Origin: SAR324 cluster bacterium
GTDB taxonomy: Bacteria; SAR324; XYD2-FULL-50-16
DNA length: 64,000 bases
Assembly (NCBI GenBank): GCA_028282885.1
Contig: JANQGX010000020.1
Location: 62,001 to 126,000, forward strand
Reading direction: 5' to 3'
How positions within the stretch are numbered: the stretch's first letter is position 1; every line of letters begins with the position of its first letter. The notes under the pieces are model-generated. The model was not told the DNA's origin. It made no database searches and worked only from the letters and a program-made list of their open reading frames with translations. Made by a program: the position numbers and the translations under genes. Below, in pieces: positions 37,509 to 46,296 of this stretch.

Positions 37509-38471
37509 TTATTCCTTGACACCTCCTTCAGATAGGCCGCCGGTCAGGTTTCTCATAGCGAACATGAAACAGAGAACAACCGGCACCAGCGTCAGCACAG
37601 AGGCTGACATGATTCTGTCCCAAATCGCGTTTTTGGAGTCGTAGAGTGATCGAAGTCCCAGTGAAAGCGTATGAAAATCCTGGTACTGCTTAAGAAAAAC
37701 CGAGGCAAACAGGAATTCATTCCAGGCAATAATAAAGCAATAGACGAAGACGGTTGCCAGCATGGGAACCGACAGCGGTAGGATGATTTGAAAAATCGCC
37801 TGCAGGCGTGAACAGCCATCGATGGCCGCTGCTTCCTCCAGAGCGAAGGGTATGGTTCGAAAGTAGTTCCCCAGCATGTAAAGGGATACAGGCAGGGTTT
37901 GAATCACATAGATCAGCAGCAGGCTGAACAGGGAGCCATAAATACTGCCGGCCAGTCCTATCTTGACACTCATCTGGTAAAGAGGAACCATCAGCAGCAC
38001 CCCGCCAACCATATACACAAAGAGTATGCTTCTCTGGATTGTCTCCCGGCCCCTGAATCGAATCCGACTCAGGGAGTAGGCACCGAACACGGAGAGTAAC
38101 AGGGACAGTGCCGCCGCAGAGGTGGAAAGCAAAAAGGTATTAAGAAAATAACGGGGAAAGGGAAAGACGTCGCCGCTGGATTTATACTTCGACAGAATCC
38201 TGTTTTTCTGCTCTTGGCTCAAAGCCGGATTGTCCAGCAGTTTTTTTACCGTGATCGGGATAACAACCTCCTCTTCCTCAACCAACCCCAGCAGTTCCTG
38301 ATAGGCTTTCACATTCAGCTTTACAGGAATCAGGGAGGGGTTTCCCCAGTCAAACTGATATTTCAGAGAGGTGGAGAGAATCTGGATGAAAGGAAAGAGG
38401 CAGAAAGAAAGTACTGCTCCCAGGGCGAAAACGAGCAGGGTGTTCTGTAACAGGCTTCTCTTACCGATCAT
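37509..38471 (-). CDS. Carbohydrate ABC transporter permease (MalG-like)
   Basis: The 320-residue inner-membrane protein has six hydrophobic segments. Its EAA docking loop is [25 protein letters not shown] (about 215-240). It has a longer N-terminal periplasmic insertion (about 40-115) than standard MalG-type permeases, including [20 protein letters not shown]. With the preceding MalF-like subunit it forms the transport channel for a saccharide. It is separated from the ATPase start by one base and from the upstream permease by six bases, indicating tight cotranscription. Confidence 0.92.
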   Translation of the reverse strand: MIGKRSLLQNTLLVFALGAVLSFCLFPFIQILSTSLKYQFDWGNPSLIPVKLNVKAYQELLGLVEEEEVVIPITVKKLLDNPALSQEQKNRILSKYKSSGDVFPFPRYFLNTFLLSTSAAALSLLLSVFGAYSLSRIRFRGRETIQRSILFVYMVGGVLLMVPLYQMSVKIGLAGSIYGSLFSLLLIYVIQTLPVSLYMLGNYFRTIPFALEEAAAIDGCSRLQAIFQIILPLSVPMLATVFVYCFIIAWNEFLFASVFLKQYQDFHTLSLGLRSLYDSKNAIWDRIMSASVLTLVPVVLCFMFAMRNLTGGLSEGGVKE

Positions 38472-38477
38472 AGTCCC

Positions 38478-39344
38478 TCACCATTTTAGGATTTTTTTAA
38501 CGTAGAAATAGATCAGGAACGACAACGCAAGAAACTGGACGACGGATACGGTTGCTGCGAAACCCTGGTCGATCAAACCTGTGAATGCGGTATAGTATGT
38601 GAAGATGGGCAGAGTCTCCACATTTGGTGCGAGGAGGTAAACATCCTCGAATTTGTTCAGGTTCCAGATCAATCTCAAAATCACAATAGTACCCAACACA
38701 AAATAGAGTTCAGGCAGGGTCACGTGGAAAAAGCGGGATACAGGGCCACATCCGTCTATGGCTGCCGCTTCATAGAGATCCCGGTTGATAGACTGCAATT
38801 TTGAAATGATCAGCAGATAGGCTATGGGAAAGTGTTTCCAGATATCAAAAATAATAACCACTAACAAAGCTGTATCAGGCACTCCTATCAAATTGTGTCG
38901 GCTCTCAGCAAGTTGAAAGACGTCAACCACCAGGTGATTGTATATCCCATTAACAGGATCAAAGATGAACTGCCAGCCGAAAACCACGGATATCACCGGT
39001 GCAAAATAGGGTAGCAGGATCAAAGCCCTGACCATATTGCGCAAAGGGAAGCGCAAATTCATCAAAAGAGCCACTCCCAGGCCCACCACAGTGGACCCGG
39101 TGACGGTTCCCAGCAGGTAGAGGATGGTGGTGGTCAGGGAATGATAGAAAGCCTGATCTCTCAGCAGGCGCTGGTAATTGGCAAAACCGACGAACAGTTT
39201 GTCACCGGTCAGCTTGACGTCAAAAAAGCTCAGATAGATGTTGTAGAGAATGGGATAGATGATCAGCAGGCCGATCACACCAACACTCGGTGCGATCAGC
39301 TTCCAGCCGAACCGCGACTCCTTTTTCTCAAGGGAGACTTCCAT
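38478..39344 (-). CDS. Carbohydrate ABC transporter permease (MalF/UgpA-like)
   Basis: The 288-residue permease has six membrane segments, beginning LIAPSVGVIGLLIIYPILYNIYLSF. It carries the EAA loop [23 protein letters not shown] (about 195-215). It partners with the MalG-like subunit. The start ATG at 39344 lies three bases after the binding-protein stop, implying translational coupling. Substrate is not predictable from the permease alone. Confidence 0.92.
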   Translation of the reverse strand: MEVSLEKKESRFGWKLIAPSVGVIGLLIIYPILYNIYLSFFDVKLTGDKLFVGFANYQRLLRDQAFYHSLTTTILYLLGTVTGSTVVGLGVALLMNLRFPLRNMVRALILLPYFAPVISVVFGWQFIFDPVNGIYNHLVVDVFQLAESRHNLIGVPDTALLVVIIFDIWKHFPIAYLLIISKLQSINRDLYEAAAIDGCGPVSRFFHVTLPELYFVLGTIVILRLIWNLNKFEDVYLLAPNVETLPIFTYYTAFTGLIDQGFAATVSVVQFLALSFLIYFYVKKILKW

Positions 39345-39347
39345 CTT

Positions 39348-40700
39348 CTATTCCTCGATAACCTTTTTCATCTGTTTCTCAGCCCAGGCAATGGCAGCCT
39401 TGGGTTCCATTCCTTCAATGGTTACGGCAAATATCATCCTGGGGATGATTCTTTTGGAAAAGATCTTGCCGGAGTCGGGAAAGGTCTTTCCGTCAACAAT
39501 GGTAAAAGAGCCAATGCTGTCCAAACCGGAGATGATCTCTTCGATTTTTGTTCTGCCATAACGCTTGAAGATACCCTTGGGATCATTCAGGTAATCGGGC
39601 ATGCTGGCAATGTCTCTCAACATGGGATTCATCCCTCCCGGAGCCATGTGAAGGAAGGTAATATAGCTGGCGGGCTCGTAGAGGTAGGCCAACAGTTTTT
39701 TCGTCGCCTGGACCTTGGCTTTGTCGGATTGTTTGACCAGACTGAGGGCCACCATGGAACCGTATCCCCCTGCTTTTTTCCTGGTAATTGTGGCTGCCAC
39801 CCGGGTATTGTCAACCAGTTCGGGATCAAATGCAGCCGCAGGCAGGCTGGGGAAGTTATCACTGGTCAGGGAACCGGCAGCAACTTCGGCCAGTGCAAGG
39901 TCATCCATGATATAGGTGGAATAGAAAAACATGGCCAGTTTTCCCTGCAGATAGTAGTCCCTGGCACGCCAGGTCTGGGGGCCGGGTGGATTGTATCTGG
40001 CCAGTTTTGCATAAAACTCCAGGGTTTCAAGCATTTCAGGTGAATTAAATACAAGGTTTCCTTTGGAATCGAACTCACCCGCCCCGTTGGAGAGGGCAAA
40101 GTGGGTAAAACACTGTTCGGAATAATTCTCCGCCTTGGTTCCAATCAGGATTCCGTACTGATTTTCCTTTGGCTTGTAAAAGGTTTTTGCGGCCTTTAGA
40201 ATCGCGTCCCAGGTGGTCGGGGGCTTGAGGCCGGCTTTTTCAAACCAGTCGGCTCGATACCAGATCCCCTGTACCCAACCATGGAAAGGAAGCCCGTAAT
40301 AGGATCCGCCGGTGGGAGACTCGACCATCTTTAATGCTCCCTGGTAGAATCGTTTCTTCCCGATCTGCCTCACCATGGCACTGACATTATCAACATCCAG
40401 AATTCCTTCTGCGCCAAAAGCCAGCATCAGTTCGGAACTCCCTTCAATAAGACCCGGCAGACTGTCAGCCGCAGATGCAGCCGCCATCTGCTTGGGCATG
40501 TCGTTTTCCTCTACTGCAACCAGGGTGACCTTTATATCGGGATTAACGGCCTGGAAGGTATCCATCAACAACTGGATGGTTTTCATCCGGTCCGACTGGG
40601 TCTGGGTTGTCCAGAATTCGACGGTTACTGCTGAAAGTCCGACTGACCAAAACCAGATCAAGGAAAGGGCCAGACCAATCGCCTTGAGTTGCTTTTTCAT
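39348..40700 (-). CDS. Extracellular sugar-binding protein (ABC transporter)
   Basis: The 450-residue periplasmic protein starts with a signal peptide (AIGLALSLIWFWSVGLSAV). It continues VEFWTTQTQSDRMKTIQLLMDTF, a typical cluster B (UgpB/MalE-like) beginning. Trp/Tyr-rich segments (LPFHGWVQGIWYRADWF, FYSTYIM) probably line the sugar site. A strong GGAGGAG ribosome site precedes ATG 40700. It heads the transporter operon, about 100 bases downstream of pheT on the same strand, so read-through from pheST is possible. The ligand is unknown. Confidence 0.92.
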   Translation of the reverse strand: MKKQLKAIGLALSLIWFWSVGLSAVTVEFWTTQTQSDRMKTIQLLMDTFQAVNPDIKVTLVAVEENDMPKQMAAASAADSLPGLIEGSSELMLAFGAEGILDVDNVSAMVRQIGKKRFYQGALKMVESPTGGSYYGLPFHGWVQGIWYRADWFEKAGLKPPTTWDAILKAAKTFYKPKENQYGILIGTKAENYSEQCFTHFALSNGAGEFDSKGNLVFNSPEMLETLEFYAKLARYNPPGPQTWRARDYYLQGKLAMFFYSTYIMDDLALAEVAAGSLTSDNFPSLPAAAFDPELVDNTRVAATITRKKAGGYGSMVALSLVKQSDKAKVQATKKLLAYLYEPASYITFLHMAPGGMNPMLRDIASMPDYLNDPKGIFKRYGRTKIEEIISGLDSIGSFTIVDGKTFPDSGKIFSKRIIPRMIFAVTIEGMEPKAAIAWAEKQMKKVIEE

Positions 40701-40802
40701 CTCCTCCTCCTTTTTTGAATTTGTTTTTCGATCAACAAAAGCTTTGCCGAAAAGTATCCATTACAGGAATTTGAAGAAATTGCAACTGCTTTTTACATCC
40801 CT

Positions 40803-43175
40803 TTACCGGACCTGGATTCCCTCCCGTTTAAAGAATTCAACCAGACTACTGTGAAAGTTATCCAACTCCTTTCCCGAAAGCGTTCTGTCTATAGCCTCCA
40901 CCTCGTATCGATAGGTATAGGAGGTCATGTTTTCGCTGATCTCTCCACCCTTGTATTTATACAGATAGGTTTTCTGAAAAGGGAGCTCGCAACTGTACTT
41001 GTCCAATTTCTCATCAATCTCATGGAATAAGGTATCATCGGGAAACAGCACTGAAAAATCGAACCAGGAGCCGGGGTATCTGGATGGTTCCATGTACCTT
41101 TTTTCCTGTTTGTCCAACGTTTCAAGACGGTCCAGATCCAGTTCAAACCAGGCGATACAGCTATTTTTCATCAGAGAGTCAGATATCCCTGCGGGCACCA
41201 TCCCCAACATTCCGAGGGTATCCGCTTCCACAGTTATCCGTACTCCCTGCCGATACCATGTTTGGGCGGGATTGACACCGGCAATCGGCAGAAATTGGGG
41301 TGTGGGCACCTGCAGGTTGGCAAGTAGATCCTCAAGCTCCCCCTTCAACGACCGGTAGAAGTTCTCTATATCCAGACCAACAGTCGATTGATAAGAGAGA
41401 GCCAAGAGCGATCTTGATTCCCGGTCCCCTTGGAATATTCGCCCCATTTCATAGATGTTGTTTTGACTATGGTGATCCCTGTTTTGCTGTACGATCTGCA
41501 GGAGATTGGGAAGCAAACTGTCTCTCAAACGGACCAATCCGGGGGATACAGGATTTAACAGGCGGACGCAATCTCCGGAATCGTACTCCAGCGAAGGAAG
41601 AAAATCCTCATCGAGCCAATTATAGGTCTCGACTTCCCGAAATCGGCATTTTTCAGACAGGAATCGTTTGATGGCTCGTTCCTGTGAAAGTCTTGAATCC
41701 CTGGATGCCGGTTCCATCGGAGCAGAAGGCAGAGCCGGGCTGACTTTTTCATAGCCGTGCAACCTGGCCACCTCTTCGAGAATATCTTCCGGGATTGCGA
41801 TATCAGACCGACTTCTGAAAGGCGGTATCTCCACCCGGATTTTCCTGTTCTTACGGCTCACTCCGAATCCGATGGCCTGAAGGTGTTTTTGAATCTCTTC
41901 AAAACCGATTTCAATACCCATGCGTTTGGAGAAGAAATCCAGCGGAATTTGCAATGAACGGGCATTTTCATCTGTATCACCCACGGTGGTCAAAAGTGAG
42001 CCGATAGCAAGAGTTGGTTGCTCCTCCCTGATCAGTGCCACCATCCTTTTCAATCCGATAAGCGAGATTGCAGCGGGTTGTTGTTTCTCAAACCGTCGAC
42101 TTGCTTCAGTCACCAGGTTGAGCCTGTTGGCTGTTTTTCGAATTGCAGAACCCCTGAATCCGGCACTTTCCAGTAAAATCGATTTGGTTTCCGCTGTCAC
42201 CTGTGTGCTGAATCCTCCCATTACACCCGCAATACCAATTGGTTTTTCTTTCTCATCGAGAATTGCCAGATCCCCTTTTTCCAGTTTACGGACGTTTCCA
42301 TCCAGGGTTTTCAACTCGGTCTTTTTTTTCAGGCTGTTCACTATAATTCCCGAGATCCGATCTCCGTCGTAAGCATGAAGCGCCTGGCCGGTTTCAAACA
42401 TGACATAGTTGGTCAGATCCACCAGAAGATTGACAGCACGCTGGTCCAGGGCATTCAACCGTGCCTGAATCTGTGGAGATGAGGGGGAGGAAACCAGGTT
42501 ATCCAGTCGCACACAATTGTATATCTGGCACCTGTTTTTGTCCCTGATTTCCAGCGGAATCATTTGGAGATCTTTGTCCCCAACTTCTTCCCAGAGTTTG
42601 AGAGGTTTCAGGGGACGATTCAGGATAGCCGATATTTCCCTGGCAAATCCATAGTGTCCCCACAAATCCGGGCGATGGGTTATACTGTGATTGTCTACAA
42701 TCAGCAGTGAGTCACGCTCGGGAATCAGTTCGATTAAGGGGATACCGTTTGGTATTTGAGCGGGAATGTGGAAAATGTCATCATCCACTTCTCCCAGGCA
42801 TAAATCGCGGGGAGAACAGACCTTCCCCTTGCTTTCAGCGCCAGCGATCTCTTTTAACTGAACATAACGCTTTCCGTTCAAAACCGTTCCCAGCCTGGCG
42901 AAGGCGGTTTTGACCCCGGGTGTCAAGGTTTTAGTCGTGGTGATGGTTCTGACCTCGCGATCTCCGCAATTGACAATGATTTCGCTGAATCCGCTGTCAA
43001 TTGATATGGTGTTAACACGAACGACTTCTGCGACCACAACATTATGAAGCAGTCTTTTCAGGTGAACCACTTCCTCTACTTCAGCCGTCATCATGGTCAG
43101 TTTTTCGGCAAGTTCCATGGGGTCGATGTCGCTGATATCGACATAGTCGTTTATCCAATCCAGTGAGAGTTTCAT
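40803..43175 (-). CDS. pheT: Phenylalanine-tRNA ligase beta subunit
   Basis: The 790-residue subunit starts with KLSLDWINDYVDI. It has a tRNA-binding (EMAP/OB) domain about 40-150 with VVAEVVRVN and CSPRDLCLGE. B3/4 editing and B5 domains fill the middle (PLKPLKLWEEV..., HGYEKVSPALPSAPME), a catalytic-like core follows, and a C-terminal FDX-ACB domain (about 695-790) has YPGSWFDFSVLFPDD. It forms the alpha2-beta2 synthetase with PheS and performs tRNA binding and mischarged-Tyr editing. It lies downstream of pheS in the usual pheST order. Confidence 0.96.
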   Translation of the reverse strand: MKLSLDWINDYVDISDIDPMELAEKLTMMTAEVEEVVHLKRLLHNVVVAEVVRVNTISIDSGFSEIIVNCGDREVRTITTTKTLTPGVKTAFARLGTVLNGKRYVQLKEIAGAESKGKVCSPRDLCLGEVDDDIFHIPAQIPNGIPLIELIPERDSLLIVDNHSITHRPDLWGHYGFAREISAILNRPLKPLKLWEEVGDKDLQMIPLEIRDKNRCQIYNCVRLDNLVSSPSSPQIQARLNALDQRAVNLLVDLTNYVMFETGQALHAYDGDRISGIIVNSLKKKTELKTLDGNVRKLEKGDLAILDEKEKPIGIAGVMGGFSTQVTAETKSILLESAGFRGSAIRKTANRLNLVTEASRRFEKQQPAAISLIGLKRMVALIREEQPTLAIGSLLTTVGDTDENARSLQIPLDFFSKRMGIEIGFEEIQKHLQAIGFGVSRKNRKIRVEIPPFRSRSDIAIPEDILEEVARLHGYEKVSPALPSAPMEPASRDSRLSQERAIKRFLSEKCRFREVETYNWLDEDFLPSLEYDSGDCVRLLNPVSPGLVRLRDSLLPNLLQIVQQNRDHHSQNNIYEMGRIFQGDRESRSLLALSYQSTVGLDIENFYRSLKGELEDLLANLQVPTPQFLPIAGVNPAQTWYRQGVRITVEADTLGMLGMVPAGISDSLMKNSCIAWFELDLDRLETLDKQEKRYMEPSRYPGSWFDFSVLFPDDTLFHEIDEKLDKYSCELPFQKTYLYKYKGGEISENMTSYTYRYEVEAIDRTLSGKELDNFHSSLVEFFKREGIQVR

Positions 43176-43262
43176 AAAATGTCCTTATAGTTTAGATGTT
43201 TTGATCGATTTGTTATGGATATTCATTCAGGGTACAGGTGCAACTCCCTGACAGATGACTTT

Positions 43263-44261
43263 TTAAAACTGCTCCAGAAACCTGAGATTTCCCGAATTAA
43301 ACAGTCTGATATCCGGAATCTTGAATTTCATCATGGCCAGACGGGTCAATCCCAGGCCAAAGGCAAATCCGCTGTACTTATCCGGATCAACTCCTCCGTT
43401 TTTCAGAACGACGGGATGAACAAGACCGCATGGTAGCAGTTCCAGCCACCCTGCCTGTTTGCAACCGGAGCAACCATCGCCGTTACAGATGAGACATTTG
43501 ATATCCAGTTCGAAGGCGGGCTCCACAAAGGGAAAATAGCCGGGTCTCAGCCGTACTGTCACATCCCGTCCGAAAACAGCCGATAGGATTCTCTTCATCA
43601 CTGCGATCACACTGGCAATGGTGATATTCTCGTCCACCACCAGACCTTCCATCTGGTAGAAGGTATTTTCATGAGTGGCGTCGGTGGTTTCATAACGAAA
43701 GCATTTACCGGGAAATACGGCTCTGACAGGCACACCGAACTTTTTCATGGTTTGCACCTGGTTGGCTGAGGTCTGGGTTCGCAGCAGTTTTCCGTTATCC
43801 AGCCAGAAGGTGTCCTGCATATCTCTCGCAGGATGATCGGCCGGGGTGTTAAGTGATTCAAAATTGTTATAGTCCGTTTCCATTTCCGATCCACTGAGAA
43901 CCATGAAACCCATTCCCAGGCAGATGTTTTCCACTTCCTCCTGTACCTGGCTGATAGGATGCAGACCACCCGGCTTGCTCCGTTCTCCGGGAAGTGTCAA
44001 GTCAACCCGATTTGCGGGACGGCCCTGGCCCAGCAATTGCTGCTTGTTTTCAACCATCTCCCGGATCTTCGATTTCAGCAGGTTGAACTGAATTCCAAAC
44101 TGTTTGCGCTCTTCGGCAGTGAGTTTTTTCAGGTTGGCGCCGGTTTTCATCTCCTTCAGGACACCATTGCGCCCCAGGTACCTGGATCTCAACTGCGCCA
44201 GGGTTTCGATTGTATTGATCTGGTTGAGTCTGTTTTCAAACTCAATTAAAACGGATTCCAT
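43263..44261 (-). CDS. pheS: Phenylalanine-tRNA ligase alpha subunit
   Basis: The 332-residue catalytic subunit has an N-terminal coiled coil (about 1-85). The class II motif 2/3 core includes HPISQVQEEVENICLGMGF, NTPADHPARDMQDTFW, VPVRAVFPGKCFRYETTDATH and GFAFGLGLTRLAM. It activates phenylalanine and charges tRNA-Phe together with PheT. It is the first structural gene after a leader region with two tandem Phe-rich leader peptides and terminators, so its expression should respond to charged tRNA-Phe levels. A cysteine-rich GxCSGCKQAGW segment near residue 275 may bind metal, as in some PheS proteins. Confidence 0.96.
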   Translation of the reverse strand: MESVLIEFENRLNQINTIETLAQLRSRYLGRNGVLKEMKTGANLKKLTAEERKQFGIQFNLLKSKIREMVENKQQLLGQGRPANRVDLTLPGERSKPGGLHPISQVQEEVENICLGMGFMVLSGSEMETDYNNFESLNTPADHPARDMQDTFWLDNGKLLRTQTSANQVQTMKKFGVPVRAVFPGKCFRYETTDATHENTFYQMEGLVVDENITIASVIAVMKRILSAVFGRDVTVRLRPGYFPFVEPAFELDIKCLICNGDGCSGCKQAGWLELLPCGLVHPVVLKNGGVDPDKYSGFAFGLGLTRLAMMKFKIPDIRLFNSGNLRFLEQF

Positions 44262-44290
44262 ATTTTCCTCCCGAAGATAGAATTTTGAGC

Positions 44291-44327
44291 AAAAAAAAAG
44301 CCGTGGCTGATGTAGCCACGGCTTTTT
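44291..44327 (-). terminator. Proximal pheST attenuator terminator
   Basis: On the minus strand the stem GCCGUGGCU / AGCCACGGC (44300-44308 with 44314-44322) has a 5-base loop and is followed by nine U (complement of A 44291-44299). It lies about 30 bases upstream of the pheS start and downstream of leader peptide 1. Its loop and adjacent bases are complementary to the end of that leader, as required for attenuation. Confidence 0.9.
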
Positions 44328-44349
44328 AAGATTGAATAGCCTTTTGGGA

Positions 44350-44439
44350 TTACATCAGCACACCACCAGGGTCGTGGCAAAAAAAGAAAAAGAAGAAGCC
44401 GAAAAAGAATCCAACAAAGCTGAGGTTGTTATAGTTCAT
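44350..44439 (-). CDS. pheST leader peptide 1 (phenylalanine-rich)
   Basis: This ATG-initiated 29-residue peptide contains ten phenylalanines; residues 8-20 read FVGFFFGFFFFFF. Such a cluster in a short frame directly before a terminator is the hallmark of a tRNA-Phe-responsive attenuator (compare enterobacterial pheL and pheM). Ribosome stalling there would free the antiterminator. The stop TAA is at 44352-44350, within the segment (44351-44359) that pairs with the terminator loop. No strong Shine-Dalgarno sequence is visible before ATG 44439. Confidence 0.88.
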   Translation of the reverse strand: MNYNNLSFVGFFFGFFFFFFCHDPGGVLM

Positions 44440-44531
44440 GGTCAAATTATTAATCTTGAGTGAGGTTACCTGCGGTTTCATATGTCTATTTCACTTAAGC
44501 GGAATATCAACTGAATCATCGCAAAAAGGCC

Positions 44532-44570
44532 AAAAAAAAAGCCGTGACTGGTGCAGCCACGGCTTTTTTT
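44532..44570 (-). terminator. Distal pheST attenuator terminator
   Basis: The near-copy of the proximal terminator has the stem GCCGUGGCU / AGUCACGGC on the minus-strand RNA (44541-44549 with 44555-44563) and nine U from A 44532-44540. The single difference in the stem gives a G-U pair in minus-strand RNA but an A-C mismatch on the opposite strand, which supports function on the minus strand. Confidence 0.88.
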
Positions 44571-44596
44571 AATGAATTCCTTACCTGCACCGGTGT

Positions 44597-44662
44597 TTAG
44601 ACGCTATTTCCCCCAAAAAAGAAGTTAAAAAAACCAAAAAAGCGTCGTGTTGTTTGTAGCAT
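44597..44662 (-). CDS. pheST leader peptide 2 (phenylalanine-rich)
   Basis: This ATG-initiated 21-residue peptide contains seven phenylalanines in residues 8-16 (FFGFFNFFF), ending in TAA. It lies upstream of the distal terminator in the same arrangement as leader 1, so two complete attenuators are arranged in series. The segment just after its stop (44585-44591 on the plus strand, minus GGUGCAG) is complementary to the terminator loop. No strong ribosome site precedes it; both leaders share a similar TTGaCC/TTGCACC just before ATG. Confidence 0.85.
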   Translation of the reverse strand: MLQTTRRFFGFFNFFFGGNSV

Positions 44663-44709
44663 GGTGCAATTGTGGATCGTCATTAATAATTATGTTGTTA
44701 TCTGGTCAG

Positions 44710-44738
44710 ATCATATCCAGTGAAATTGACTTTGGCAA
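44710..44738 (-). promoter_or_regulatory. Candidate pheST sigma-70 promoter
   Basis: On the minus strand, TTGCCA (44738-44733) and TATGAT (44715-44710) are separated by exactly 17 bases. The expected transcript start near 44703 lies about 40 bases before leader peptide 2, so both leaders and terminators would be in the pheST mRNA. Confidence 0.65.
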
Positions 44739-44900
44739 GGGGGTATTCTGAAACAGATGCTTCATTGTCGCTTATCGTTTTGGTCCCTTGAGCGAATAAA
44801 CACAGGCTAGCAGAACACGGGCGACGAATCCGGAAAGGAACTCTTTGTATTCAAAATGTCCCAATTCCAATCAAACACCCGTATCTTTTATGAGACAAAA

Positions 44901-45995
44901 TCAAACCGCCAGAATCCTGGCAGGATTGCCGGTAGTGATCTTATTTATCGTTGACTCGGGAATGCCGATCTCCTTGAGAATGGGGACCGTGTAGATCAAT
45001 AGGCGGCAATAACCTTCACCTCCACATCGTCTCAGCAGAAATTTGATGAAGGTGTCGGTCCCTATCACCAATTGATCCTCATAACCCGCATCAATCAACT
45101 CCTTGAGAATAACAATTCTCTGCCAGTCATTAATATTGGTGAATCCCAGGGGCTCAGCATCCCAATAGTGACCGAAACAATCCACTGATAAATTGGCTCC
45201 ACGATCCAACAGCTCCAGGGCATAAGACAGATTGATTTCCCTGGCTTTGGGATTGAGGATCAGTTCCTTGAGATTGCGCGAAGCACATTTGGCATCATTG
45301 TGGGCGATGACCACCCGGCTGTAGTCCAGTCCCTCTTCCCTGATGATGTCTCCGATCCAGATTCCGTCTTCAGGATTAAGGAGCATCCCCTGATGCACGG
45401 TCAGGGCGAATCCAGTTTCTTTAGCCACGCGTATTCCTGCACGCAGGGCATTGACCTCATCTTCCAGGTTTTTATCATCGATGGCGATCTTGATATGACC
45501 CGGTTTGACTTCGGTTCCCTCAATGCCTTCGCTGATTTCCATTAACATATAGTCCATCATTTCGCGAATACCCATATTATGGAATCTTTCGGGCCACGAA
45601 TCCCTTGAGTAGAGACCTGTAGGTGCTACGATATGAACCCCGCTCTTTTCCGAAACCCTCTTCAGCGACATTGGATCGACTCTTAATCCCGGCGAACTCA
45701 TATCGGCTACGGCAGATCCTCCCATGGCTTTGAAATCGGACAGCTCTCCACTGATCAGCTCCTCGTCTTTCATGATCAGCAGATCATTGGATAGGATAAA
45801 GCCATGCTTCAGGACTCCCAGGTTATTCAGGGCAAGTGGATCTTCGGGTTTAACCGGGCTGTCTTTAGGCAGGAACGCCTCATAACGGGTACGCATGAAT
45901 CTGGCGTCAAACAAGGTATGCTCGTGCATGGATGTAAAACCCAACTCGTCGGGCTCTATAGGCCCCTGAACAGTCATAATTGTTGCCAAAATCAC
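44901..45995 (-). CDS. Phosphotriesterase-family metal hydrolase
   Basis: The 364-residue TIM-barrel protein has the metal ligands of the family: HEH in TSMHEHTLFDA (about 22-31), a probable carbamylated Lys in GHIKIAIDD (about 168), His in LTVHQGM (about 200), His in VVIAHNDAK (about 230), and Asp in VIGTDTFIKFL (about 315). Relatives include phosphotriesterase-homology proteins and lactonases hydrolysing N-acyl or sugar lactones. It is divergent from the PLP lyase gene across a shared region with repeated operator-like sequences. The true substrate is probably a lactone or ester of the adjacent pathway. Confidence 0.82.
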   Translation of the reverse strand: MILATIMTVQGPIEPDELGFTSMHEHTLFDARFMRTRYEAFLPKDSPVKPEDPLALNNLGVLKHGFILSNDLLIMKDEELISGELSDFKAMGGSAVADMSSPGLRVDPMSLKRVSEKSGVHIVAPTGLYSRDSWPERFHNMGIREMMDYMLMEISEGIEGTEVKPGHIKIAIDDKNLEDEVNALRAGIRVAKETGFALTVHQGMLLNPEDGIWIGDIIREEGLDYSRVVIAHNDAKCASRNLKELILNPKAREINLSYALELLDRGANLSVDCFGHYWDAEPLGFTNINDWQRIVILKELIDAGYEDQLVIGTDTFIKFLLRRCGGEGYCRLLIYTVPILKEIGIPESTINKITTGNPARILAV

Positions 45996-46296
45996 CTCCT
46001 TCTTGTCCGATTCCTGATGCCGGAAAGTCTCAAAAATCTGTTTTTAACAGGCTTCTTTTGAATGAATTCAACAAACATTCAATTTTAGCTAAACAGCTAT
46101 TCAATCTAAGCGCATCCCTGTGTTTGCTGTCAATACAAAAAGGCCTCCCCATATTTTTATTGACAAAGCCCTTTCTCTACCTTAGCAATTAAACAGTCAT
46201 TTAATATTTATTGAACAAACATTCAGCAATTCAGTTATTATCACCAATTGCCCACAGCTCATGATAAGGGGCATCCAGACATAATAGAGGTACAAA
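45996..46296. promoter_or_regulatory. Divergent promoter region with repeated operator-like sites
   Basis: The region between the hydrolase and the PLP lyase contains TTGAATG (46058-46064) and its inverse CATTCAA (46076-46082) with an 11-base spacer, reminiscent of TetR-type fatty-acid regulator sites. A related motif, AACAAACATTCA, occurs in both copies TCAACAAACATTCAA (46068-46082) and TGAACAAACATTCAG (46212-46226). A TTGACA at 46160-46165, with a weak -10 about 17 bases later, could drive the lyase operon between the two motif copies. No regulator gene of that type is adjacent. Confidence 0.45.

Noticed and set aside
39141..40043. Long plus-strand ORF antisense to the sugar-binding protein
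   Set aside because: It is the shadow of a well-supported ABC transporter operon.
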